64,000 nt of DNA from the NCBI RefSeq assembly GCF_965228805.1, contig NZ_CBDDIE010000003.1, forward strand, positions 2,728,001-2,792,000, read 5' to 3'. The DNA comes from JASBTN01 sp965228805 (GTDB taxonomy: Bacteria > Pseudomonadota > Alphaproteobacteria > Rhodobacterales > Rhodobacteraceae). Below the pieces are notes generated by a model. The model searched no databases, had not been told where the DNA came from, and was given only the letters and a program-made list of their open reading frames with translations. Position 1 is the first letter of the stretch. Every line of letters starts with the position of its first letter. This document shows, piece by piece, positions 33,422-41,685 of this stretch. Made by a program: the position numbers and the translations under genes.

Positions 33422-35074
33422 ATGCTGCGCACGCTTGAAATCCGCGACATGTTGATCATCGACCGGTTGGAGCTGGAATTCCAACCGGGCCTGAACGTGC
33501 TGACCGGTGAAACCGGGGCGGGCAAATCGATCCTGCTGGACAGTCTGGGTTTCGTGCTGGGCTGGCGCGGGCGCGCCGATCTGGTACGCGCGGGCGCCGA
33601 TCAGGGCGAAGTGGTGGCCGAGTTCGATCTATCTGCCGACCACCCCGCCCATGCGGTGCTGGAAGAGGCGGGGATCCCCTCGGACGACGGGCTGATCCTG
33701 CGTCGGGTGAACCGCGCCGACGGGCGCAAGACGGCTTGGGTCAATGACCGGCGCGCTTCGGGCGAAGTGCTGCGCGCCCTGTCCGATACGTTGATCGAGC
33801 TGCACGGTCAGCAGGACGACCGGGGCCTTCTGAACCCGCGCGTGCACCGCGCTTTGTTGGATGAATTCGGTGGGCTGCACGGTGCGGTCGAGACCTGCCG
33901 CAAGCGTTGGCGGGCGCTGTCTGCGGCGCAGAAGGCGCTGGACGAGGCCGAGGCCAAGCTGGAAGCCGCCCGGGCCGACGAGGAGTTCCTGCGCCACGCG
34001 GTTGGCGAGCTGGACACGCTGTCGCCGGAGCCGGGCGAAGACGCTGAACTGGACGCGCGCCGCCGTCTGATGCAGGCGGCTGAACGTATCGGCGAGGATA
34101 TTCAGAAGGCCGCCCAGGCCTTGGGCCATGGCGACGGGGCCGAGGGGCGCATGGGCGACGCCATGCGCTGGCTCGAAGGGGTCGCGGGGGACGCGGGCGA
34201 GGCGTTGACCGCGCCGCTGGACGCGCTCGGGCGCGCGATGATCGAGCTGGGCGAGGCCGTGTCGGGCGTCGAGGCCGCGCTGGATACACTGCATTTCAAC
34301 CCGGCCGAGCTGGAAATGGTCGAAGAGCGTCTGTTCGCGATCCGGGGCCTGGCGCGCAAACACGGGGTCGCGCCGGACGATCTGGGCAGCTTTGCTGAGG
34401 ACCTGCGCCAGCGCCTTGCTGCCATCGACCACGGGGCCGAGGATATTGCGGCGCTGGCAACCGCCTTGCGCGAGGCGCGTGCGGGCTATGAGACTTGCGC
34501 CGAGGCGCTGACCGCGAAACGCAACCGCGCGGCGGCGAAGCTCGACAAGGCCATGGCTGGTGAGCTTGCCCCGTTGAAAATGGAACGCGCAGTCTTTACC
34601 ACGAAGATTGAGCGGGGGGGCGATGGCCCGGACGGGCGCGACGAGGTGACGTTTACCGTTGCCACCAACCCGGGCGCGCCCTCGGGGCCCCTGAACAAGA
34701 TTGCCTCGGGCGGCGAACTCAGCCGCTTCCTTCTGGCGCTGAAGGTCTGCCTGACCCGCGACGCCCAGGGGCTGACGATGATCTTTGACGAGATCGACCG
34801 CGGTGTCGGCGGTGCCACGGCGGATGCCGTCGGGCGTCGCCTGGCGGCCCTGGCCGCCGATGGAGGCCAGGTGCTGGTGGTAACCCACTCACCCCAGGTG
34901 GCCGCCCTGGGGGCGCATCACTGGCGGGTGCAGAAGGATGTGGTCAAGGGCACGACACTGTCGACCGTGGTGCCTTTGGGCGCGGCCGACCGGGTGGACG
35001 AGGTTGCGCGCATGCTGTCCGGGGACGTGATCACCGACGCGGCGCGCGGTGCGGCGCGGGAACTGCTGGCCTAA
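33422..35074 (+). CDS. recN: DNA repair protein RecN
   Basis: A 550-residue SMC-like ATPase of double-strand-break repair. It has Walker A GETGAGKS (about 29-36), central coiled-coil helices (about 155-360), and C-terminal signature SGGELSRFLLALK and Walker B MIFDEIDRGVGG with THSPQVAALG. It follows bamD at 6 bases. No LexA-type box was recognised upstream. Palindromes fill its 3' junction. Confidence 0.93.
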   Translation: MLRTLEIRDMLIIDRLELEFQPGLNVLTGETGAGKSILLDSLGFVLGWRGRADLVRAGADQGEVVAEFDLSADHPAHAVLEEAGIPSDDGLILRRVNRADGRKTAWVNDRRASGEVLRALSDTLIELHGQQDDRGLLNPRVHRALLDEFGGLHGAVETCRKRWRALSAAQKALDEAEAKLEAARADEEFLRHAVGELDTLSPEPGEDAELDARRRLMQAAERIGEDIQKAAQALGHGDGAEGRMGDAMRWLEGVAGDAGEALTAPLDALGRAMIELGEAVSGVEAALDTLHFNPAELEMVEERLFAIRGLARKHGVAPDDLGSFAEDLRQRLAAIDHGAEDIAALATALREARAGYETCAEALTAKRNRAAAKLDKAMAGELAPLKMERAVFTTKIERGGDGPDGRDEVTFTVATNPGAPSGPLNKIASGGELSRFLLALKVCLTRDAQGLTMIFDEIDRGVGGATADAVGRRLAALAADGGQVLVVTHSPQVAALGAHHWRVQKDVVKGTTLSTVVPLGAADRVDEVARMLSGDVITDAARGAARELLA

Positions 35075-35076
35075 CT

Positions 35077-35120
35077 CAATTTTCTTCGAAGAAAATTGGC
35101 AAGAAAATTCGAATTTTCTT
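35077..35120. repeat. Two tandem perfect A/T palindromes after recN
   Basis: Bases 35077-35098 form a 22-base perfect palindrome centred on TTCGAA; 35101-35120 form a second perfect 20-base palindrome with the same centre. They begin 3 bases after the recN stop and end 2 bases before the stop of the convergent gene. Both resemble the A/T palindromes at 11816, 17076 and 49901. Confidence 0.8.
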
Positions 35121-35122
35121 GG

Positions 35123-35356
35123 TCACCGCCCGCGAAACCTGCGCCACAGCGGGCGGATATCCAGCGCGGCAATGGCCAGGCCCAGCGGGATCATCCAGAA
35201 GCCTAGGATGGGCAGGAAACCAAATACCCCGCCCACCATGATCACGATCCCCAGCAAAAGCCGAAGCCCCGGTGGCACGTTCAGGCGTACCCAGGCCAGG
35301 AAGCGGCGATAGCTGCGGCGAAATCCGCCCCGATCCGGCCCGGGGTCAGTTGCCAC
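35123..35356 (-). CDS. Small membrane protein with PPGLR...GFWMIPLG core
   Basis: A 77-residue protein with an Arg-rich N-terminus (residues 8-25), two hydrophobic segments (about 32-45 and 48-64), and a basic end RPLWRRFRGR. The core VPPGLRLLLGIVIM...GFLPILGFWMIPLGLA is one I recognise from small uncharacterised proteins in alphaproteobacteria, related to PGPGW-type membrane proteins. Its start overlaps the end of the upstream dehydrogenase gene by 11 bases, so it is co-translated. Function unknown. Confidence 0.65.
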   Translation of the reverse strand: MATDPGPDRGGFRRSYRRFLAWVRLNVPPGLRLLLGIVIMVGGVFGFLPILGFWMIPLGLAIAALDIRPLWRRFRGR

Positions 35357-36719
35357 GGACCAGTTTGCCCGGATTGAGGATGCCGGTGGGGTCCAGCGCG
35401 GTCTTGATGTCGCCCATCACCGCCCAGGCGGCCCCGTGTTCTGCCTCCATGTAGCTCAGCTTGCCCATGCCGACGCCATGTTCGCCGGTTACCGTGCCCC
35501 CCAGATCCAGCGCGCGTTCGCTCATGCGCGCGGCCAGGCGCTTGGCCTCGGCCATCTCGACCTCATTGGTGGGATCGACCAGCAGGATCGCGTGGAAATT
35601 GCCGTCACCGACATGGCCCAGTATCGGGCCGGGGATGTGGCTTGCGTCGATATCCGCGCGGGTCTCGCCCACCGCGCGGGCGAGTTTCGAGATCGGCACG
35701 CAGATGTCCGTGACAATCGCCCGTGCACCGGGACGCAGCCCCAGGCAGGCGTAATAGGCCTGGTGACGCACGCGCCAGAGCCGGTTGCGCTCCTCGGTCT
35801 TCGTTGCGCTTTCGAACCCGACCGCGCCGAAGTCACGGGCAATCTCGCCGAACATCTCGGCCTGTTCTTCCACCGCGCTATCCGAGCCGTGAAACTCGAC
35901 CAGCAGGTGCGGGATTTCGGGCATATGGGTGTCGGAGTGAGCGTTGACCGCCTTCACCGACATCGTGTCGACGAACTCGATCCGCGCCATGGGAATGCCC
36001 ATCTGGATCGTATGCTGCACCGCGCCCACCGCGTCTTCGAGCCGGTCAAAGGCGCAGACCCCTGCCGAGATCGCCTCGGGTTGGCCCTGGAGCCGAAGGG
36101 TGAGTTCCGTGATCACCCCGAGCGTGCCTTCGGAGCCGACGAAGAGCCCGGTCATGTCATAGCCCGCCGAGGACTTCGCGGCGCGCGAACCGGTGCGGAT
36201 CACCCGCCCGTCAGCCAGCACGACCTCCAGCGCCAGGACATTGTCGCGCATGGTGCCATAGCGTACGGCGGTGGTGCCGCTGGCGCGGGTGGCGGCCATG
36301 CCGCCGATGGTGGCATTGGCGCCGGGGTCGACGGAAAAGAACATGCCGGTGGAGCGCAGGTCCTCGTTCAGCTCCTCGCGGGTCAGCCCCGGCTGCACCA
36401 CGGCGACCATGTCGCCCGGGTCGGCCATGAGCACCCGGTTCATGCGCGAGAAATCCAGGCTGAGCCCGCCGCGGATCGCGCTCGTGTGCCCTTCCAGTGA
36501 GGTGCCCGCACCGAAGGGCACCACCGGGCAGCCATGGGCCTGGCAGGTCTTCAGGATCTCGCTGACCTCCTCGGTCGAGACGGGCCAGGCGACGGCATCC
36601 GGAGGATTGGGGGGGAAATGGCTTTCGGATTGGCCATGGCTCTCCAGATCGGACTTGGAGCGGCTCAGGCGATCGCCTAACAATGGTGTTAGCGCGGCTA
36701 GTGCGGTGTCGATGGTCAT
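35346..36719 (-). CDS. FAD-binding oxidoreductase, D-lactate dehydrogenase (cytochrome) / GlcD-like
   Basis: A 457-residue VAO-family flavoprotein. The FAD-binding PCMH domain occupies about residues 40-215 (PVVPFGAGTSLEGH, DPGANATIGGMAATRASGT), and the FAD-linked oxidase C-domain ends in GTVTGEHGVGMGKL. It is close to LDHD/Dld enzymes that oxidise D-lactate or D-2-hydroxyacids and pass electrons to the respiratory chain. No glcE/glcF partners are adjacent, which favours single-subunit D-lactate dehydrogenase. The gap to the divergent ClC gene holds the palindrome CAACTG-N5-CAGTTG. Confidence 0.82.
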   Translation of the reverse strand: MTIDTALAALTPLLGDRLSRSKSDLESHGQSESHFPPNPPDAVAWPVSTEEVSEILKTCQAHGCPVVPFGAGTSLEGHTSAIRGGLSLDFSRMNRVLMADPGDMVAVVQPGLTREELNEDLRSTGMFFSVDPGANATIGGMAATRASGTTAVRYGTMRDNVLALEVVLADGRVIRTGSRAAKSSAGYDMTGLFVGSEGTLGVITELTLRLQGQPEAISAGVCAFDRLEDAVGAVQHTIQMGIPMARIEFVDTMSVKAVNAHSDTHMPEIPHLLVEFHGSDSAVEEQAEMFGEIARDFGAVGFESATKTEERNRLWRVRHQAYYACLGLRPGARAIVTDICVPISKLARAVGETRADIDASHIPGPILGHVGDGNFHAILLVDPTNEVEMAEAKRLAARMSERALDLGGTVTGEHGVGMGKLSYMEAEHGAAWAVMGDIKTALDPTGILNPGKLVRGN

Positions 36720-36756
36720 GCCACCATTTCCTCATGGTACCCGGGCAAATTTAAGT

Positions 36757-36773
36757 CAACTGTGAGGCAGTTG
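36757..36773. promoter_or_regulatory. Palindrome in a divergent promoter region
   Basis: CAACTG-TGAGG-CAGTTG lies in the 78-base gap between the D-lactate dehydrogenase-like gene and the ClC gene. It could be an operator for either gene, or a leader hairpin of the ClC mRNA, since it lies 24 bases before that start. Confidence 0.3.
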
Positions 36774-36797
36774 GAAGACTACTGAATCGGGGTAGGC

Positions 36798-38486
36798 ATG
36801 GGCGAGCCGTTAAAATTGTTTCTATCTCGGTGGGCCCGACAATTTCGTGCCGAGGTCAAGCAGGCCTGGGAGGTCATGCGCGAGCGGGGGCCGAGCCAGG
36901 TCCAGTTCTGGCTGATCGCCCTTGTGATCGGTGTGGCCGCCGGGTTTGCTGCCCTGTTTTTTCGCAAGGGAATCGAAGGGTTGCAGGGGTTTCTTTACGG
37001 AACCGATGACATTGCGCACCTGCATAGCTGGGCCGGCACCTTGCCCTGGTATTGGGTGCTTCTGCTGCCCGCAATTGGCGGGCTTGTCGTGGGCGCGGTT
37101 CTGAACTGGTTCACCCATGACGGACGGGTGCGATCCGTCGCCGATGTGATTGAGGGCGCAGCCCTGTGGGAAGGTCGCGTGGAACGGCGCGCGGGCGTTG
37201 GCTCGGCACTGGCCTCCTTCATCACCCTGTCCACGGGAGGCTCGACCGGTCGGGAGGGACCGGTGGTGCATATGGCGGCCGTCATGTCGGCCTGGGTATC
37301 GGCCCGGATCAACGCCAACGGAATTACCGGGCGCGACCTGCTGGGTTGCGCCGTGGCCGCCGCCGTGTCGGCCAGTTTCAATGCGCCAATCGCAGGCGCG
37401 CTTTTCGCGCTCGAGGTCGTGTTGCGCCACTTTGCGGTCCATGCATTCGCGCCTATCGCCATTGCCAGCGTTGCGGGCACGGTGATCAACCGGATCGAAT
37501 ATGGCGACGTGACCGAGTTCATCTTGCCCGCCGAAGGCTCGCTGGCCTTCTATGTCGAACTGCCCGCCTTCCTGATCCTCGGGGTGATCTGCGGGGCGGT
37601 GGCGGTCGTGCTGATGAAGGCGATCTTCTTTGCCGATGATCTGGGCACCACGGTGGTGTCCTGGCTGCGTCTTCCGAGCATCCTGCGCCCCGCGCTGACC
37701 GGACTGATGCTGGGCGCCATGGCAATCTGGTATCCGCACATCATTGGCGTCGGCTACGAGACGACCTCGCTCGCGCTGACCGGAGAACTGGTGTTGTGGA
37801 ACGCGGTCATCTTCGCCGTCCTGAAGGTGATTGCTGTGGCGATCACCATGGCGGGGCGCATGGGGGGCGGGGTCTTTTCGCCCGCGCTGATGATCGGTGC
37901 CCTGACCGGGCTGGCTTTCGGCATCATCGCCACGGCGATCTTCCCGGATGTGTCGGGGTCCGAGACGATCTATGCGCTGGCCGGAATGGGCGCAGTCGCG
38001 GCGGCGGTGCTGGGCGCGCCGATCTCGACCACGCTGATCATCTTTGAACTCACCGGTGACTGGCAGACCGGCATCGCGGTGATGGCGGCGGTCAGCTTGT
38101 CCTCGGCGCTGGCAAGCCGCCTGGTCGACCGGTCCTTCTTTCTTACGCAACTGGAGCGGCGCAACATCCACCTGGCCGCCGGGCCGCAGGCCTACCTTCT
38201 GGCCACGGTGCGGGTGGCCAAGATCATGCGCCCTGCCGACGCCCCCAACAGTGCGCCGGAGGAGATCTGTTGGGAGCTGATCGAGCAGGGGGTCTATGTT
38301 GACGGCAACGCAACGTTGGAGACGGTCATGCCGATCTTTGAAAGCTCCGGCGCGCTGTTCATCCCGGTGGTGACCCTGCGGGGGGAAGGGGATCCGCCGG
38401 AGCTCTGGGGGTCGGTCTTTCAGGTCGATGCCTTGAAGGCGTTCAACCGCGCGCTGGCGGCCACGGCGGCGGAGGAGCATTCCTGA
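36798..38486 (+). CDS. ClC family chloride channel/transporter
   Basis: A 562-residue ClC protein with the usual many helices and a C-terminal cytoplasmic part (about 450-562) that may be a degenerate CBS region. The anion motif GREGP is at 151-155 with gating E153, and GGVFSPAL supplies the third site. Aligned by eye to E. coli ClC, the inner proton-path glutamate (E203) falls on V207 (FALEVV), as in channel-type ClCs, and the usual GSGIP loop is replaced by a divergent sequence (GRVRSVADVIEG, 109-120). It may be a channel or an uncoupled carrier. Confidence 0.85.
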   Translation: MGEPLKLFLSRWARQFRAEVKQAWEVMRERGPSQVQFWLIALVIGVAAGFAALFFRKGIEGLQGFLYGTDDIAHLHSWAGTLPWYWVLLLPAIGGLVVGAVLNWFTHDGRVRSVADVIEGAALWEGRVERRAGVGSALASFITLSTGGSTGREGPVVHMAAVMSAWVSARINANGITGRDLLGCAVAAAVSASFNAPIAGALFALEVVLRHFAVHAFAPIAIASVAGTVINRIEYGDVTEFILPAEGSLAFYVELPAFLILGVICGAVAVVLMKAIFFADDLGTTVVSWLRLPSILRPALTGLMLGAMAIWYPHIIGVGYETTSLALTGELVLWNAVIFAVLKVIAVAITMAGRMGGGVFSPALMIGALTGLAFGIIATAIFPDVSGSETIYALAGMGAVAAAVLGAPISTTLIIFELTGDWQTGIAVMAAVSLSSALASRLVDRSFFLTQLERRNIHLAAGPQAYLLATVRVAKIMRPADAPNSAPEEICWELIEQGVYVDGNATLETVMPIFESSGALFIPVVTLRGEGDPPELWGSVFQVDALKAFNRALAATAAEEHS

Positions 38487-38563
38487 GTGCCGCCAAGCGC
38501 TGCGCCTGCGGCGCGCGTGATATCTCGCAGCGAGCTGTGTCGCCGCTCGGGCGGGCATCTGCC

Positions 38564-39403
38564 TCAGCCTTGCAAAGCCCTCGACAGGGCGCACCAGGCT
38601 TCCAGCTCGATGGTTTCGGCCCGCGCTGTGGGTTTGATGCCGACAGAGGTCAGCACCTCCTCGATCTCCGGATGCAGCCCCTTGAGCGAGGCGCGCAGCA
38701 TCTTGCGGCGCTGGTTGAAGGCGGTGGCGACCACGCTTTGCAGCTTGTTTGCATCGGCGGGGAAACGCGGTTCGGGCAGCGCTTTCAGATGCACTACGGC
38801 GCTGTGCACCTTGGGCGGCGGGGAAAAGGCTTCGGGCGGCAGTTCCATGGTGATGGTCGCCTGGGTGCGCCACTGGGCCAGGGTCGCCAGGCGACCGTAG
38901 GCCTTGGACCCGGGCTGTGCGGTGATGCGCTGCGCCACTTCGCGCTGGAACATGAGCGTTAGGCTCTCCCAGGCGGGTGGCCAATCCTTGGGGGTCAGCC
39001 AGCGCACCAGCAGTTCGGTGCCTACGTTATAGGGTAGGTTGGCGACGATGCGGATCGGCGGGGTCAGGTGATCGAGCGGGTTCAGATCGAGCGCGTCGGC
39101 ATTGATGGTTTCGAGCTTGCCCGGGTAGACCTCGGCGATCTCGGCAAGCGCACCCATGGCGCGGCTGTCCTTTTCCACCGCGAGCACCTTGCGAGCCCCT
39201 TCGGCCAACAGCCCGCGGGTCAACCCGCCGGGACCGGGGCCGACCTCCAACACGTCGCATTCGGACAGGTCGCCCGCCTGGCGCGCAATCTTCGACGTCA
39301 GGTTCAGATCAAGGAGGAAGTTCTGCCCCAGCGACTTCTTGGCGACCAGCCCGTGGGACTCGATCACCTGGCGAAGCGGGGGCAGGCTGTCGATCGTGCT
39401 CAT
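38564..39403 (-). CDS. rsmA: 16S rRNA dimethyladenosine transferase
   Basis: A 279-residue KsgA/RsmA enzyme that dimethylates A1518 and A1519 of 16S rRNA using S-adenosylmethionine. KKSLGQNFLLD near residue 22, the SAM motif VGPGPGGLTRGLL and the catalytic NLPYNV are clear. It is last in the minus-strand envelope operon; its start overlaps the pdxA stop by 4 bases. The pairing surA-pdxA-rsmA is widespread in Proteobacteria. Confidence 0.94.
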   Translation of the reverse strand: MSTIDSLPPLRQVIESHGLVAKKSLGQNFLLDLNLTSKIARQAGDLSECDVLEVGPGPGGLTRGLLAEGARKVLAVEKDSRAMGALAEIAEVYPGKLETINADALDLNPLDHLTPPIRIVANLPYNVGTELLVRWLTPKDWPPAWESLTLMFQREVAQRITAQPGSKAYGRLATLAQWRTQATITMELPPEAFSPPPKVHSAVVHLKALPEPRFPADANKLQSVVATAFNQRRKMLRASLKGLHPEIEEVLTSVGIKPTARAETIELEAWCALSRALQG

Positions 39404-40383
39404 GCGGTGGCCTTTGCCATCTGGGCGGCCATGCGCAGGGCCGCGATGAGGGAAGAGGGGTTGGCCCAGCCGCTGCCCGCAATGTCGAAGGCGGTGCCGT
39501 GATCGGGCGAGGTGCGGATGAAGGGCAGGCCCAGGGTCACGTTCACGCCGCGGTCGAAATCCAGTGTCTTGATCGGGATCAGCGCCTGGTCATGGTACAT
39601 GCAGATCGCGACGTCATAACGCGCGCGCGCGGCCGGGTGGAACATGGTGTCGGCGGGCAGCGGCCCTTGGATATCAAGGCCCTGCGCGCGCAGATCGTCC
39701 AGCAGGGGGGCGATCATCTCGATCTCTTCCATACCCATGGCGCCGCCTTCGCCCGCATGTGGGTTGAGCCCGGCCACGGCAATGCGCGGGGCGGCGATGC
39801 CAAAGCGACTTTGCAGGTCGGCGTGGGTGATCCGGATGGTCTGCTCCAGGCTCTCGCGGGTCAGGCGGGTGGGCACGTCATGGATCGGGATGTGGATCGT
39901 CGCGGGCACCACGCGCAGCTCCTCGCAGGCCAGCATCATCACCACGTCCGAGGCGCCCGCCAGGTGGGCCAGATATTCGGTATGGCCGGGAAAGGCGAAG
40001 CCCGCGCCGTCCTTCAGCGCCTTCTTGTGAATGGGGGCGGTGCAGATGGCCGATGCTTCTCCTGCTTGCACGAGCGCTACTGCGCGCGCGATTGCCTCGA
40101 TCACATGGGGGGCATGGGCGGCGACGGCTTGGCCCGGATGGCGCGGTGCGTCGAAATCCATCCGCAGCACCGGTACCGCATTGGGCATGACACGAGCGGC
40201 ATCCGCCGCGCTGTCCACGCATTCGAAGGCCGTGCCAGCAGGCAGGTGGCTTGGGTCGCCCAGTAGGACGAAATCCAGCTCCCCGCGCAGAGCTTCCCAG
40301 GCCTGAGGCACGAGGTCCGGACCGATCCCGGCCGGTTCGCCAATGGTCAGCGCAATGGGCACAGCCTTTGCGGGCGCGATCAT
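39400..40383 (-). CDS. pdxA: 4-hydroxythreonine-4-phosphate dehydrogenase
   Basis: A 327-residue metal- and NAD-dependent enzyme of vitamin B6 synthesis. IALTIGEPAGIGPDL is the family N-terminus; metal-site His residues are seen in PGHTEYLAHL and MYHDQALIP, and GLNPHAGEGG and FIRTSPDHGTAFD follow. It overlaps the surA-like gene and rsmA by 4 bases each (ATGA), so all three are translated together. Confidence 0.94.
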   Translation of the reverse strand: MIAPAKAVPIALTIGEPAGIGPDLVPQAWEALRGELDFVLLGDPSHLPAGTAFECVDSAADAARVMPNAVPVLRMDFDAPRHPGQAVAAHAPHVIEAIARAVALVQAGEASAICTAPIHKKALKDGAGFAFPGHTEYLAHLAGASDVVMMLACEELRVVPATIHIPIHDVPTRLTRESLEQTIRITHADLQSRFGIAAPRIAVAGLNPHAGEGGAMGMEEIEMIAPLLDDLRAQGLDIQGPLPADTMFHPAARARYDVAICMYHDQALIPIKTLDFDRGVNVTLGLPFIRTSPDHGTAFDIAGSGWANPSSLIAALRMAAQMAKATA

Positions 40384-41654
40384 TCGCCGTCCAGATACTC
40401 GATGTGAGCGTCTGCTTTCAGTTCTTCCAGAAAACTGTCTGCATAGGCCACGATGCGCTGGTTGCGTAGCTGGGAGACGATCTCTTCGCGCGAGACCTCT
40501 TCCGGCAGAACACGGGTCCGGCCGCAGAGCATGAGGAAAACCATGTTCTGCCCGTCGGCGGTGGTCAGGGCAGTCGACACCTCGCCTTCGTCCAGCTGGG
40601 CCAGTTCCATCGCATAATCCGCCGGGATGTCGGCAACTGGCAGCACTTCGACCACCAGGCGCTCTTCCGGCTGGCCCTTGGCGACGCCGTAGAGGTCGTC
40701 ACAGGTGTCGACCTGGCGGCGCACCTTTTCGGCCTGCGCCTGGTCGCCTGCGGGCAGGAAATAGCTGGCAAACTCGATCGAGACATCTTCGGGTGCGGCG
40801 CTGTCGGTTTCCAGGATGTCACGCATCTGGAACAGGGCGATGGCGTTACGCACCGGGATCGGTTCGGAGACCTGACCGGGGCTCAGCGGCAGCACCTTGG
40901 CGGCGACCTGCGGCGGCAGGTCGGCCAGATCGATCCAGTCCATGCGCCCCGAGCGCGCCTTGGAGGGCGAAACCGAGAAGTTGCGCGCCGCCTGGGCGAA
41001 GGCGGGCAAGGTGTTGATTTGCGCCAGACGCTCGGCCCGGGCCAGGCTGGCGCGCTGGTTTTCAGGCGTGTCGGCAGGCAGGATGATTTCGGACAGCAGC
41101 ACACGGACCCCGGCACCCGGCTGGGTCAGCGCAATGGCGCGGTCGATCTCTGCCTCGGTGATCTGTACACGGGAGACGAAACGCGCGCGCACCACTTCGC
41201 GCCACAAGACACCGACGCCGACGAAATCGCGGAAGGTTTCGGCGGCGACACCTTCCTGGGCAATGGCGGTGAGGAAGGCATCCACCTCAAGATTGGCGCG
41301 ACCGGCAAATTCGGTCATGGCCGCCTGCAGGGCTTCCTCGTTCAGTTGAATGCCCATCTGGCGGGCTGCATCCAGTTGCAGACGTTCTTCGATCAGGCGG
41401 TCCAGTGAAATCTGTTCCAGATCGCCTGGTGCCCGCAAAAGTCGCATGAAAGCAATGCGTTGGGACAGTTCGTAGGCGGTGACAACCTGATCGTTCACCT
41501 TGACCACTGGTGCGAAAAGGTTCTGCGCCTGCACCGTGGCCGGAAGGGACGTCCCCAGGCTCAACCCCAGCCCAACGGCCAGGCCCAAGGCCGATACCAA
41601 TCCGGAAATCCGGGCCCCGGCCCGGCGTGTCAGCGAAGTAACAATGGCCTTCAT
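40380..41654 (-). CDS. SurA-like periplasmic peptidyl-prolyl isomerase/chaperone
   Basis: A 424-residue protein. A signal peptide with a basic start and a Leu/Gly/Ala core ends about ATVQAQ; then a SurA-N domain (VVKVNDQVVTAYELSQRI) and one parvulin-like domain (about 190-300, VLLSEIILP, SKARSGRMDWIDL). SurA escorts outer-membrane proteins and LptD. E. coli SurA has two parvulin domains; this one seems to have a single clear copy, as in many alphaproteobacteria. The start at 41654 keeps it 31 bases clear of lptD. Confidence 0.8.
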   Translation of the reverse strand: MKAIVTSLTRRAGARISGLVSALGLAVGLGLSLGTSLPATVQAQNLFAPVVKVNDQVVTAYELSQRIAFMRLLRAPGDLEQISLDRLIEERLQLDAARQMGIQLNEEALQAAMTEFAGRANLEVDAFLTAIAQEGVAAETFRDFVGVGVLWREVVRARFVSRVQITEAEIDRAIALTQPGAGVRVLLSEIILPADTPENQRASLARAERLAQINTLPAFAQAARNFSVSPSKARSGRMDWIDLADLPPQVAAKVLPLSPGQVSEPIPVRNAIALFQMRDILETDSAAPEDVSIEFASYFLPAGDQAQAEKVRRQVDTCDDLYGVAKGQPEERLVVEVLPVADIPADYAMELAQLDEGEVSTALTTADGQNMVFLMLCGRTRVLPEEVSREEIVSQLRNQRIVAYADSFLEELKADAHIEYLDGE

Positions 41655-41685
41655 CTTCAATCTACCCACGTTGTCAGTCCGTCTT

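Noticed and set aside
36822..38984. 720-codon open frame antisense to the ClC gene and part of rsmA
   Set aside because: Translation is Arg/His/Gly-rich without domains, and both opposite genes are clearly real.
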